A stretch of 55,209 nucleotides of DNA from a virus. Of the stretch, positions 24,599 through 32,260 are shown in pieces (positions within the stretch are counted from its first letter, which is position 1; each line of letters begins with the position of its first letter). The notes beneath the pieces were generated by a model. That model did not search any database. It worked only from the letters and a program-made list of their open reading frames with translations, and was not told the DNA's origin. The stretch covers positions 1 through 55,209 of IMG/VR virus record IMGVR_UViG_3300049846_001695; one strand, written 5' to 3'. Made by a program: the position numbers and the translations under genes.

Positions 24599-26566
24599 AT
24601 GAGCAATAAAGGTAAAGTATTTTTCGTAGATTCTAATTTGGATCAGGAAAAATTAGAAAAATCAGAACAGAACGATGGGTGGTTTACGGAAAATCCATTG
24701 GCTAAGTCTTTAATTGCCTCGCTAAGAGGCAAGCAGAAGGCGCAAGCCATAGCCTTTTCTGAAGATCCGCAGGAAAGTAGGTATCATAGTCTATACATAG
24801 ACAAAAACAACACTCCTTTATTGCCCGACACCATCATAAAAAGAACGTCATATATTGACGATCTTATTGCAGCGATCGTAAGAGGTCGCGCAAACCACAT
24901 TTCTTCGTTTGGTACAATGTTACCAGATAGAAAGTCTATGGGATATCGTCTTGACCCGGAGAAAAATAGTAACTTTGACAAATTGCCGTTCGAAAAGAAG
25001 GCAGAGCTAATCAAGGAATCTATACGAGTTTCTAAGCTTCTCGCATCATGCGGGAATCTAGAGGGGTTAGATGATAGACAAAAACAAACCTTCTCAGAAT
25101 TTTTGTATGTATCGGCAGCTAACGCTGTTAGATTCGGCAGAATCACCACAGAACTAATTAAAGATTCTGGCGGCAAGTTCTGTGGGTTTAGAGCAGTAGA
25201 CCCAAGCACCATTTATTTTGCTAGAAAAAACTCAACAAGCACGAGTGCAAAGGTACTAAGAGAGCAAGCGTTTAAGCTTTTGCAGGAAATAAAGAAAGAA
25301 ACTGTTATAGATCCGCAAAAGTACGCTAACGATGAGTATGCGTTTATTCAGGTAATTAATGGAACGCCCCGTCACGCCTTCACGGATGACGAAATGGTTA
25401 ACTTCAATTTCTACCCTACAACAGACTTTGAAACAAACCATTATCCCATTACACCAATAGACACAGTTATCAATGCTATCATAACTCACGTCAATATTAC
25501 TCAGCACAACAAGCTGTACTTCCAGTCTGGTAGAGCAACCAGAGGAATGCTTGTTATCCAATCCGAATCGGTTAACGACTCTACGTTAGAGCAGCTAAAA
25601 CAACAGTTTCAGGCATCTATTAATGGAGTCCAAAACTCTTGGAGAGTGCCGGTAATTAGCGTAGGAACCAACGACAAGGTATCTTGGCAGTCCATTGACG
25701 GTCAGGGTCGTGATATGGAATTCCAGTATTTGTTCGACTCAAATATTAGAATCATCCTCGCCGCGTTCAATATGTCTCCCGACGAATTGCCGGGATATAA
25801 CCACTTAAGCAAGGGCACAAACAATCAGTCGTTGTCAGAAAGCAACAACGAGTATAAGCTACAGGCGGCAAGAGATGTTGGCATTAGACCACTACTCTCG
25901 ACAATGGAAACATTCATTAACTTGAAGCTTATTCCATTGTTTAATCCAGAACTTTCAAGGTACTTTAAATTCAAGTTTTACGGCTTAGACGCCGAAACCC
26001 CAGAGAAGGAAGCCTCTAGAATTGAGGCGGAACAAAAGCTATGGGGCACAATGAACGACACACTAAGAAGTGTCGAAAAGGAAGAAATCCCAGCCCACCT
26101 TGGCGGCGATTTTCCATTGAATCCAGTATATCAAGCGGTAATCTTTCAGTGTCTAACAATGGGAGAAATACTGGAGCACTTCTTTAAGAAAGAGGGGGCA
26201 TCCAAGGATAAGAGATGGGATTATGTTAGAGACAACTTCTACTTCCAGCATATTTCCATGATTCAGCAGCAGGAGATGGCACAACAACAGCAGCAAATGG
26301 CGCAGCAGGCAGCGGCTCAACAAGCTCAAGGGCAGCCGCAGCAGGGGCAAGAGGGACAACAACAGCAGCAACAGGGCGCTCCCCAGCAACAGCAACCGCA
26401 GGGCGACCCAGATGCCCAGAAGCTCCAGACGGGTATTGACCAGCTTATAAATACTTTGTCAAAAAGTGAAGCATTCAAATCTTCTGTTAGGGCGCAGCAA
26501 GAAAGAATAGTGGAGTCAATTTTAGAAGAATTCGAAAAAGGATTAGATGACTTGATCAAGGATTAA
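24599..26566 (+). CDS. Portal protein
   Basis: The 655-residue protein has portal-type features: a long helical N-terminal half, a central clip/stem region with DEMVNFNFYP and YPITPIDTVINAIITHVNI, then NIRIILAAFNMSPDEL and NQSLSESNNEYKLQAARDVGIRPLLSTME, the pattern of the conserved portal core helix. It follows the terminase and precedes a MuF-like protein, the standard order. About 45 residues (557-600) are almost pure Gln, Ala, Gly and Pro, likely a disordered linker. The tail carries LSKSEAFKSS, part of a recurring motif in this window. The portal forms the dodecameric DNA gate. Confidence 0.88.
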   Translation: MSNKGKVFFVDSNLDQEKLEKSEQNDGWFTENPLAKSLIASLRGKQKAQAIAFSEDPQESRYHSLYIDKNNTPLLPDTIIKRTSYIDDLIAAIVRGRANHISSFGTMLPDRKSMGYRLDPEKNSNFDKLPFEKKAELIKESIRVSKLLASCGNLEGLDDRQKQTFSEFLYVSAANAVRFGRITTELIKDSGGKFCGFRAVDPSTIYFARKNSTSTSAKVLREQAFKLLQEIKKETVIDPQKYANDEYAFIQVINGTPRHAFTDDEMVNFNFYPTTDFETNHYPITPIDTVINAIITHVNITQHNKLYFQSGRATRGMLVIQSESVNDSTLEQLKQQFQASINGVQNSWRVPVISVGTNDKVSWQSIDGQGRDMEFQYLFDSNIRIILAAFNMSPDELPGYNHLSKGTNNQSLSESNNEYKLQAARDVGIRPLLSTMETFINLKLIPLFNPELSRYFKFKFYGLDAETPEKEASRIEAEQKLWGTMNDTLRSVEKEEIPAHLGGDFPLNPVYQAVIFQCLTMGEILEHFFKKEGASKDKRWDYVRDNFYFQHISMIQQQEMAQQQQQMAQQAAAQQAQGQPQQGQEGQQQQQQGAPQQQQPQGDPDAQKLQTGIDQLINTLSKSEAFKSSVRAQQERIVESILEEFEKGLDDLIKD

Positions 26567-27244
26567 ATGTTTAAAGTTTCTAGAAAAATAAAGAATGCAA
26601 TCTCCGAAAAGATTTCTTCCCTAGTTGATTCAATCAAGAAGAAGTTGTCTGACGGAGACTTGTCTTTAAAGAGGCTGTATTTAAATTCCGCGAAGGAAGA
26701 GGGATCTTTTTATCCAGACCTTAACTCATTTCAGGTCTTGGTAGACGCCACGATGAATTACTTGGATGGGTTTAAAACAAAAACAACCAACGAAATCCTA
26801 AATAACGTGGAATCTAGTAAGAACGTTAAGGAAACTCTAACAAACGACTTCGCCAAGGCATCCCGTAATCTTGAAACAATAATCAGTACGCAAACCCAGT
26901 CAGTCAAGAATCTCGGTGCCCTAAATGGCATTTTCAATATAAGCACCATAAAGGGCATCGAAGACCCCGTAATATATTTTGCGGGGCCAAACGACAACGT
27001 AACGTGTTCTATTTGCAAGAAGCTATATTTCACAGATGCGGGAGTGCCCCGAGTATGGAAGGTTTCTGAGCTAAAAACATCGTTTTTTAACCATAAACAC
27101 GATAATGTTCCAAGCATTCACTCCGCTCACCCGAATTGCAGACATACTCCGACTCTGGTATTGCCGGGATACGGATTTAGCGAAACGGGAAGACTTGTTT
27201 GGATTTCAGAGAAACACTCTGAGCTTAAAAAACAAAGAGGGTAA
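26567..27244 (+). CDS. MuF-like minor head protein
   Basis: The 225 residues end with the MuF/SPP1 gp7-type signature: NVTCSIC (C147, C150), then after about 40 residues HPNCRH (H188, C191, H193), a probable zinc site. The N-terminal 115 residues are helical. MuF-like proteins bind the portal inside the capsid and are often fused to toxin-like enzymes. This one has no such fusion, but enzyme-like proteins are encoded downstream. It starts immediately after the portal stop, so the two are translationally linked. Confidence 0.86.
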   Translation: MFKVSRKIKNAISEKISSLVDSIKKKLSDGDLSLKRLYLNSAKEEGSFYPDLNSFQVLVDATMNYLDGFKTKTTNEILNNVESSKNVKETLTNDFAKASRNLETIISTQTQSVKNLGALNGIFNISTIKGIEDPVIYFAGPNDNVTCSICKKLYFTDAGVPRVWKVSELKTSFFNHKHDNVPSIHSAHPNCRHTPTLVLPGYGFSETGRLVWISEKHSELKKQRG

Positions 27245-27250
27245 TTCAAA

Positions 27251-29269
27251 ATGAAGGAATTGCACCCCAAAATAGAAGAAGTTCTCAAATTTCCAAGCCA
27301 CGGCACCGTTATTGACGGGGTTTTTGCGTCAGAAGCTATTGATACATCTGGAGAAATGATTGACATTAAGGAGATGGACATAACAAGTCTTAATGACGGA
27401 TCTGGTGTGGCAAATACCGAGCACATCAATCCAGAAGATAAGCAGTTCAAGGAAGCGAAGGCGGAAGATGCTGGTCAATGGGCGGTCATTGTTGGGCGCG
27501 TTATTTTTGCGAAAAAAATATTCTCAGAAGATGATTGCACTAGTGAGCGCGAACTGGCGTTCTGGAATGAAGTTAAGCTACCGTTCATATATGGAGCCGT
27601 AGAATTATTTGATTCAGATGGGCATCACAACGCTCAAGAGCTTGCGGCTACAATCTGGCACTATCACAAGAGAAAGCTACCCGTCGTAGCGCGTTATAGC
27701 ATTGAAGGATCTACGGTAGATAGAGATGGGCACATTTTAAGACCCACGATTGCCCGCCGCGTAGCTATTACTATTAAGCCATGTAATCAGGCTGCCGCGT
27801 CTTCTTTGGTTGAGAGAACAAACGTTCCTCCAAAGCATTTTAAGAAAGACAAAGAGCTTTCAAAGATTGAACAAATTGGTACATTTGAAACGGAATCGTT
27901 CCCGCTAGTATTTAGCTCTACAACCGACGATCTATTTGGCGCAGTATCCGATTTGAAAAAAGCCTTTGAGCTTGGCGGTGGCGATGTTGCCCCATCCGCA
28001 AGGACTGGAATGGCGGCATTGGCCTCCGAAACTACGCCAGAACACCAAGAGAAAAAGAGAAAGAAAAACGAGCTTAAGTATAGGCTTATGGCTGCCATGA
28101 GAGATTGGAATAGAATGACTCCAATCAAAGAACACCTTAAGCACGAACTAAGGGATGTACATGACTCCTTTATCGACAAATTCTCGGAAATGGCGGAAGA
28201 AATAGTTCTTTCCAAGAAAGAGGTTGAATATAAGGGTAATATGGTCAGACCGGGCGAAGCAATGATTCTTGCCGGTCCATTCGCGGGGTCTTCGCTGCCA
28301 ATCCTTCATCTTGATGAAAAGCACGCGCACGTTCAGTCATTTAAGTCCGGTGGTCAAGAGGCGGCAATAATCAATAAGTTATCTACTGCCACACTAGGTT
28401 CACATTGGGCAATAATTACTCACCCGAAGCTTTCTAGCAAACCCAATTTGCCGGAAGACGTTAAGGATTTAAATAGACTCCCCGCTCAGACACTTCTGCT
28501 ATATCACCTAGACCTAAATAACAAAATCGTAACAAAGACTTCTACGCACGGGGATGACGGTGCTGGCTGGTATTTGAATGGTATGTCAAAGCACGTCTTT
28601 GCAAAACCAGAAATAGAATCAGTACACGATGATGTAAAGAATCTATCTACCGCACAAAGAGAGGTAATTTTCTATCTCGCATCTGAAGAGTTTTTTGGAC
28701 TCGGGCGCTCCGTTCCAGTTACGGCACTCGTAAAAAATACGAAGACTGAGAAACTAATGTCAGTTATAGAAAAATTTGACGGCTCTCATTTCTTCTCAAG
28801 TCGTCCAGACGCTACTGGAGTAAGGACCGTAAAGCAGGCTGGTAATTCTGGAATTCTCGAGAAAATGGCAATAATGGATGTCATTATGGGGAATTGTGAC
28901 AGAACCAAGCTGAACTACATGGTTAACGGCGAACAAGTCGCCCTTATCGACAATTCATTTATATTCAATTTCAGAGATGAAATAATCCCAGCGTACATTT
29001 TGGACTACGCCCACCTGATTGGTCGCAAGCTATCTGAAATTTTGTTAAAGCAAGAAACGATAGACTGGCTTGGATCGTTAGACGCATTCAAGCTGAAAGA
29101 ATATTTAGAGTCGCTTGGGGTTCCAGAGGAATTTGCTACAGAGTCGTCAAAAAGACTTCTAAGTATGCAAAGCTGTCTATTCAAAACCAAGCTGGATCTT
29201 AATAGTATATTAATGTCCCATTTCTCTTTTGTTAATCCGGTGAAGCCAAATGAAGAAGCAAATATATAA
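27251..29269 (+). CDS. Prohead protease fused to a kinase-like domain
   Basis: Of 672 residues, 18-185 match XkdF-type prohead serine proteases: IDGVFASEAIDTSGEMID, H58 in NTEH, ARYSIEGS with the probable nucleophile S150, and VAITIKP. A linker (195-330) carries KELSKIEQI and LKKAFELG (235-242), a motif also at the capsid N-terminus. Residues about 430-660 have the kinase-like core MDVIMGNCDRTKLNY with D550 and N555, then VALIDNSF with D567, as in HipA/PI4K-like folds. The usual His after DR is Thr here. A protease with a kinase-like tail is unusual. The protease should mature the head. Confidence 0.82.
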   Translation: MKELHPKIEEVLKFPSHGTVIDGVFASEAIDTSGEMIDIKEMDITSLNDGSGVANTEHINPEDKQFKEAKAEDAGQWAVIVGRVIFAKKIFSEDDCTSERELAFWNEVKLPFIYGAVELFDSDGHHNAQELAATIWHYHKRKLPVVARYSIEGSTVDRDGHILRPTIARRVAITIKPCNQAAASSLVERTNVPPKHFKKDKELSKIEQIGTFETESFPLVFSSTTDDLFGAVSDLKKAFELGGGDVAPSARTGMAALASETTPEHQEKKRKKNELKYRLMAAMRDWNRMTPIKEHLKHELRDVHDSFIDKFSEMAEEIVLSKKEVEYKGNMVRPGEAMILAGPFAGSSLPILHLDEKHAHVQSFKSGGQEAAIINKLSTATLGSHWAIITHPKLSSKPNLPEDVKDLNRLPAQTLLLYHLDLNNKIVTKTSTHGDDGAGWYLNGMSKHVFAKPEIESVHDDVKNLSTAQREVIFYLASEEFFGLGRSVPVTALVKNTKTEKLMSVIEKFDGSHFFSSRPDATGVRTVKQAGNSGILEKMAIMDVIMGNCDRTKLNYMVNGEQVALIDNSFIFNFRDEIIPAYILDYAHLIGRKLSEILLKQETIDWLGSLDAFKLKEYLESLGVPEEFATESSKRLLSMQSCLFKTKLDLNSILMSHFSFVNPVKPNEEANI

Positions 29270-29705
29270 AGGAGTTTTTAAGGTTTACGATAGAAAAACC
29301 GGATCTGTCCATGATAGGCTTTTAGCAAGATTTTCTTGTGACGGAGGAGAATTTAAGATCCTAGAAGACCACTTGGGTATTTTTGAGGACTCATTGCCAG
29401 AAGGCGAGATGACAGATCTTCACTTTAAGTTTTTGGACTCAATTAGGACATCACCGTATCTTCGTCTTTTGTCTGAGGAACAAATAAATAGCGGCGAACA
29501 CGATGATATGATAGACGATCTTGATATAATGGCGCAGCCAAAGCACGAGTTTTTGCTTTACGACGAAAAAACAAATGAAGAACCAATCAAGGTTCACGTT
29601 TTTGATAGTAACTGGGTCGTAAACGGGAAACAACTTCTACCTCACGAGAAAGATCTTTTAATTAAAAGAGTTCAGGGTGGCGAACTAACCATTCACAACA
29701 TATGA
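29250..29705 (+). CDS. Hypothetical companion of the protease-kinase gene
   Basis: This 151-residue acidic protein has no recognised family. The C-terminus NWVVNGKQLL...GGELTI loosely resembles EWFIDGNKAT...GHGTI in the small gene at 41810, which also follows a kinase-like gene. It begins 20 bases inside the protease-kinase gene with AAGAAG and overlaps the GGDEF-like gene by 4 bases, so the three are coupled. It may modulate the neighbouring enzyme, but this is only inference. Confidence 0.65.
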   Translation: MKKQIYKGVFKVYDRKTGSVHDRLLARFSCDGGEFKILEDHLGIFEDSLPEGEMTDLHFKFLDSIRTSPYLRLLSEEQINSGEHDDMIDDLDIMAQPKHEFLLYDEKTNEEPIKVHVFDSNWVVNGKQLLPHEKDLLIKRVQGGELTIHNI

Positions 29706-30379
29706 AAAACTTAGAACAAATTTACGCAATGGATAGGTCTTTAAAGGAGGCACTATCCGACTTAAAGAAGGCCGATAAGACTGCCGCAAAAAAGATTGCA
29801 AAGCATCTTTTTACGGACACACTCTGCCCTTGGGTCGGGAATAGGGCTGCCTATAACGATTTTCTATCTAGACACAAATATCATGGATTCCATGTTTCTG
29901 TAGATTTGAACAGTTTTTCTGAAATAAACAACAGGTATGGACACTTGGTAGGAGATGATGCAATAAAGATCTTTTTCAAGATATCTAGTGAAATCTCTAG
30001 AATGTTAAAGGGCAAGAACTTCAGAGTTGGCGGTGACGAAAATCGCCTGTTCTTTAACGACAAGGCAACCGCAGAAAAATATTCTCAAGAACTTAAAGCA
30101 AGACTATCTAAGGAAAAGGTCAGAGATTTTCAACTGTCCGCATCCGTTGGTATTGGATATACTCCAGAACATGCCGAGGCTGCATTAAAGAAAGCCAAGG
30201 AACAGCTAGGAACAGAAGTCCAGTACGAAAAGGTACGAAACTTTAGGTCTGGCGAGGAGCCCACCGTAATTGTAACTCTTCTTAACGAAAGTCCACCAGC
30301 AAGCTGGTCCCCGGTTGTTGAGAAAGTTTCAAACGACGATAAGAAGGGAATGCTTAAGATAGACAATCCTTTAACTTAA
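29702..30379 (+). CDS. GGDEF-like (diguanylate cyclase-related) domain protein
   Basis: The 225 residues contain a GGDEF-type fold: DTLCPWVGNRAAYNDF (like D.LTGL.NR..F), VDLNSFSEINNRYGHLVGDD (metal D68 and the nucleotide-binding N/D pattern), FRVGGDENRLFF with GGDEN (110-114) in place of GGDEF, and SASVGIGY then AALKKAKEQLG. GGDEF enzymes make cyclic dinucleotides. The first four signature residues are kept and the fifth is Asn. An N-terminal helix (1-35) precedes it and a short tail follows. Its location among head genes is unexpected. It could synthesise or bind a nucleotide signal. Activity is unproven. Confidence 0.8.
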   Translation: MKNLEQIYAMDRSLKEALSDLKKADKTAAKKIAKHLFTDTLCPWVGNRAAYNDFLSRHKYHGFHVSVDLNSFSEINNRYGHLVGDDAIKIFFKISSEISRMLKGKNFRVGGDENRLFFNDKATAEKYSQELKARLSKEKVRDFQLSASVGIGYTPEHAEAALKKAKEQLGTEVQYEKVRNFRSGEEPTVIVTLLNESPPASWSPVVEKVSNDDKKGMLKIDNPLT

Positions 30380-30671
30380 GGCACTGTTTACATACCCCCT
30401 TTCTACCATAGAATGCCATGAGCAATAGCGGCTCGTGGCATTTTTTGCATTTTTTGATACCAACTCCCATAAGACACTTCTTGCACCAGTGTTCTCCCTG
30501 CCCCTCCCTTATTCCACAGTTTTTGCACTTATTCCGTAGAAGAAAGTTATTTCTAAGCTCTCTTTGTTTCTTACGGCACTCCTTACAGTAGAAGCTCCTG
30601 CCACGGGAATTTGAGGATTTATGGAAATTGCTTTCTGGTAATAGAAGTTCACAATCAGAGCATTTAATCAT
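30354..30671 (-). CDS. Six-CxxC zinc-ribbon protein (endonuclease VII/HNH-associated type)
   Basis: A lone minus-strand gene among plus-strand head genes, 105 residues. It has six CxxC pairs (C4/C7, C29/C32, C49/C52, C63/C66, C75/C78, C94/C97), which pair into three four-Cys zinc sites. The first, KCSDCELLLPESNFHKS...YCKECRKKQRELR, resembles the zinc ribbon in front of phage endonuclease VII/HNH proteins, but no nuclease motif follows. Its 3' end overlaps the GGDEF-like gene by 26 bases, convergently. No Shine-Dalgarno sequence is obvious. The regular cysteine spacing makes coding likely. The function is unknown. Confidence 0.75.
   Translation of the reverse strand: MIKCSDCELLLPESNFHKSSNSRGRSFYCKECRKKQRELRNNFLLRNKCKNCGIREGQGEHWCKKCLMGVGIKKCKKCHEPLLLMAFYGRKGVCKQCLKLKDCLS
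30412..30446 (+). terminator. Rho-independent terminator after the GGDEF-like gene
   Basis: AATGCCATGAGC pairs with GCTCGTGGCATT (12 base pairs with one G-U), with a 7-base loop, followed by a run of Ts. It should end plus-strand transcription from the head operon. It lies entirely inside the coding sequence of the antisense zinc-ribbon gene, in a segment coding for KCHEPLLLMAF. Confidence 0.85.
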
Positions 30672-30782
30672 GTTAGGTTAAAGATTGTTACACATTTTTT
30701 GTTAGTCACCTATATAGCTGTAAACTTTACTTTAAAGAAAAAATTACTTTTCTTTTAAGATTTTTTTAGGAGATAACGAAAT
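30672..30782 (+). promoter_or_regulatory. Leader and promoter region before the scaffold/capsid genes
   Basis: This 111-base gap is very AT-rich. A TATATA at 30711 with a weak GTTACA 18 bases upstream is a possible promoter, perhaps a late one. CTTTAAAGAAAA (30730-30741) pairs with TTTTCTTTTAAG (30748-30759), one mismatch, 6-base loop, just upstream of a strong AGGAG at 30769-30773. The stem could protect or tune the message of highly expressed structural genes. Confidence 0.4.
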
Positions 30783-31268
30783 ATGTCATTACAAAAAAAG
30801 ACTCCTCTTGTACTACAGAGAAAACTAGCGGAACACCTACGTCGTAGACTTGCTTCCACTTTAGTAGTAACCGAAACATTCGATAACAGTGGTAATCCAG
30901 TTATCACCGTTAACGATGGTACAGCAGCTACAACCGAACAAAACGTATTTATTAGAATCGTAGAATTAGCTGCGATTGGAACTGACTCAACTGGTCAGGC
31001 CGCTCAGTCATATGGGCCACACGTTGTTCAGATCGCACAGGAAAACCTAACCGCTACAACGCCTTCAATCGTTGCTGGCGCTCAAATGTCATGGTTAAAC
31101 GCAGTTAACTCAGCAATCGTACTACAGGGTGCTGTACTAACTGGCGCTCGTGTTGAACTATATCTAGAAACAGCAGGTTCTGCTCCTACAGTAAGTTCAA
31201 TCGACCCAGCAAAACTAGTTCTAACTCTCGATAGCAGCTTAATGTTTGGGGTTTACGCAGGTAAGTAA
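30783..31268 (+). CDS. Structural protein, possible capsid decoration protein
   Basis: This 161-residue protein is rich in Thr, Val, Ala and Ser, with beta-strand-like alternation and a helical start (LVLQRKLAEHLRRRLAS). Its size and position, with a strong AGGAG site just upstream of a scaffold-like gene and the major capsid gene, fit a decoration or head-stabilising protein. No motif names it. Codon choice looks like that of the capsid gene, suggesting high expression. Confidence 0.62.
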   Translation: MSLQKKTPLVLQRKLAEHLRRRLASTLVVTETFDNSGNPVITVNDGTAATTEQNVFIRIVELAAIGTDSTGQAAQSYGPHVVQIAQENLTATTPSIVAGAQMSWLNAVNSAIVLQGAVLTGARVELYLETAGSAPTVSSIDPAKLVLTLDSSLMFGVYAGK

Positions 31269-31294
31269 TTTAATTAACGAAGAGGGAGATTTGT

Positions 31295-32245
31295 ATGAAA
31301 ACATACTACTCAGATGACGAAATAGACGCTCTCGTTAATGAAGTTAAGACTGCATTTTTGAAGCCAGCTTTTGACCTTGCAAAGTCAGAAGGAAAGAAAG
31401 TTCCAACGTCAAAAGAAGGCGGAAATGGAACTGAACCACAAGCCGAAGTTAAATTAGAACAGGGCGATGGCGAAAGAGCAAATACGATTAAACAAGGACA
31501 GCCTTCTAAATCAGGAAAGGGGACACCAAGTATTATGACTAAGGCAGGGCCAGCACCAGAAGAAGCACAAGCGGAATCACCAGAGGCATCTTCTGCGGCA
31601 CCAGCCGGTCCATCAGATGCATCCCCGGCGTCAGCCGATCCTGCACAATCTGCACCTCCAGCCGACGCTGGCGCACCAGATGCAATGCAAGATCCTGCTG
31701 CCGGTGGAGCGGAAGGCGGGCCAGAAGGAGCACACAGCCCAGAAGATATTAAGGCAGCTTATGAGTCGCTAGATGATGAAGGTCTAAAACTTCACTACGA
31801 AGCACTAAAGGCTGTTCTAATGGAAAGAATGGGTGGTGGTCAGGGGGCTGAACAGGCTCCAGAGCAGGCTGCGCCAGAGCAAACACCTCCTCCAGAGGCC
31901 GCTCCGCAGCAATCTGCGCCTCCACAGTCGGCTCCAGCAATGAAGTCCGAAGAATTAAGCAAGGCAGAGGCAAAAATCGAGGAACTTTCAAAGAGTTTAA
32001 CGGAAGTGCTAGATATGGTAACAAAACTAGCTTCTCAGCCTCGCCCGAAGGCAATTACAGAAATTTCTCAATTGTCTAAGAGTGAAGTAGCACAAGATAA
32101 ACTAACCAAGGATCAAGTAGAGTCAAAGCTTTTGCAGAAGGCAAAAGACCAAGCCCTAATGAAGTCTGACAGAGCGTTAATCGTGCGTTACTTTACCCCA
32201 AACAATACTGTAAAATTTGAGGAAATCGCACACCTTTTGAAGTAA
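31295..32245 (+). CDS. Low-complexity scaffold-like protein
   Basis: Of 316 residues, about 75-220 are almost only Pro, Ala, Gln, Glu, Ser and Gly, flanked by helical ends. The C-terminal 100 residues are a charged coiled coil with repeated Leu-Ser-Lys units (KSEELSKAEAKIEELSKSL, QLSKSEV). Immediately preceding the capsid gene, this is the usual place and composition of a scaffolding protein that shapes the prohead and is removed by the protease. KSEELSKA is the best copy of a recurring motif seen in other virion proteins here. Confidence 0.7.
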   Translation: MKTYYSDDEIDALVNEVKTAFLKPAFDLAKSEGKKVPTSKEGGNGTEPQAEVKLEQGDGERANTIKQGQPSKSGKGTPSIMTKAGPAPEEAQAESPEASSAAPAGPSDASPASADPAQSAPPADAGAPDAMQDPAAGGAEGGPEGAHSPEDIKAAYESLDDEGLKLHYEALKAVLMERMGGGQGAEQAPEQAAPEQTPPPEAAPQQSAPPQSAPAMKSEELSKAEAKIEELSKSLTEVLDMVTKLASQPRPKAITEISQLSKSEVAQDKLTKDQVESKLLQKAKDQALMKSDRALIVRYFTPNNTVKFEEIAHLLK

Positions 32246-32260
32246 ACTAGGAGAATTATT

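Noticed and set aside
26153-26559. Leu- and Cys-rich minus-strand frames
   Set aside because: They are the antisense of the Gln-rich portal linker, where low complexity makes long open frames by chance.
31539-32054. Minus-strand frames in the scaffold-like gene
   Set aside because: They arise from the Pro/Ala/Glu-rich repeat composition of the real plus-strand gene.
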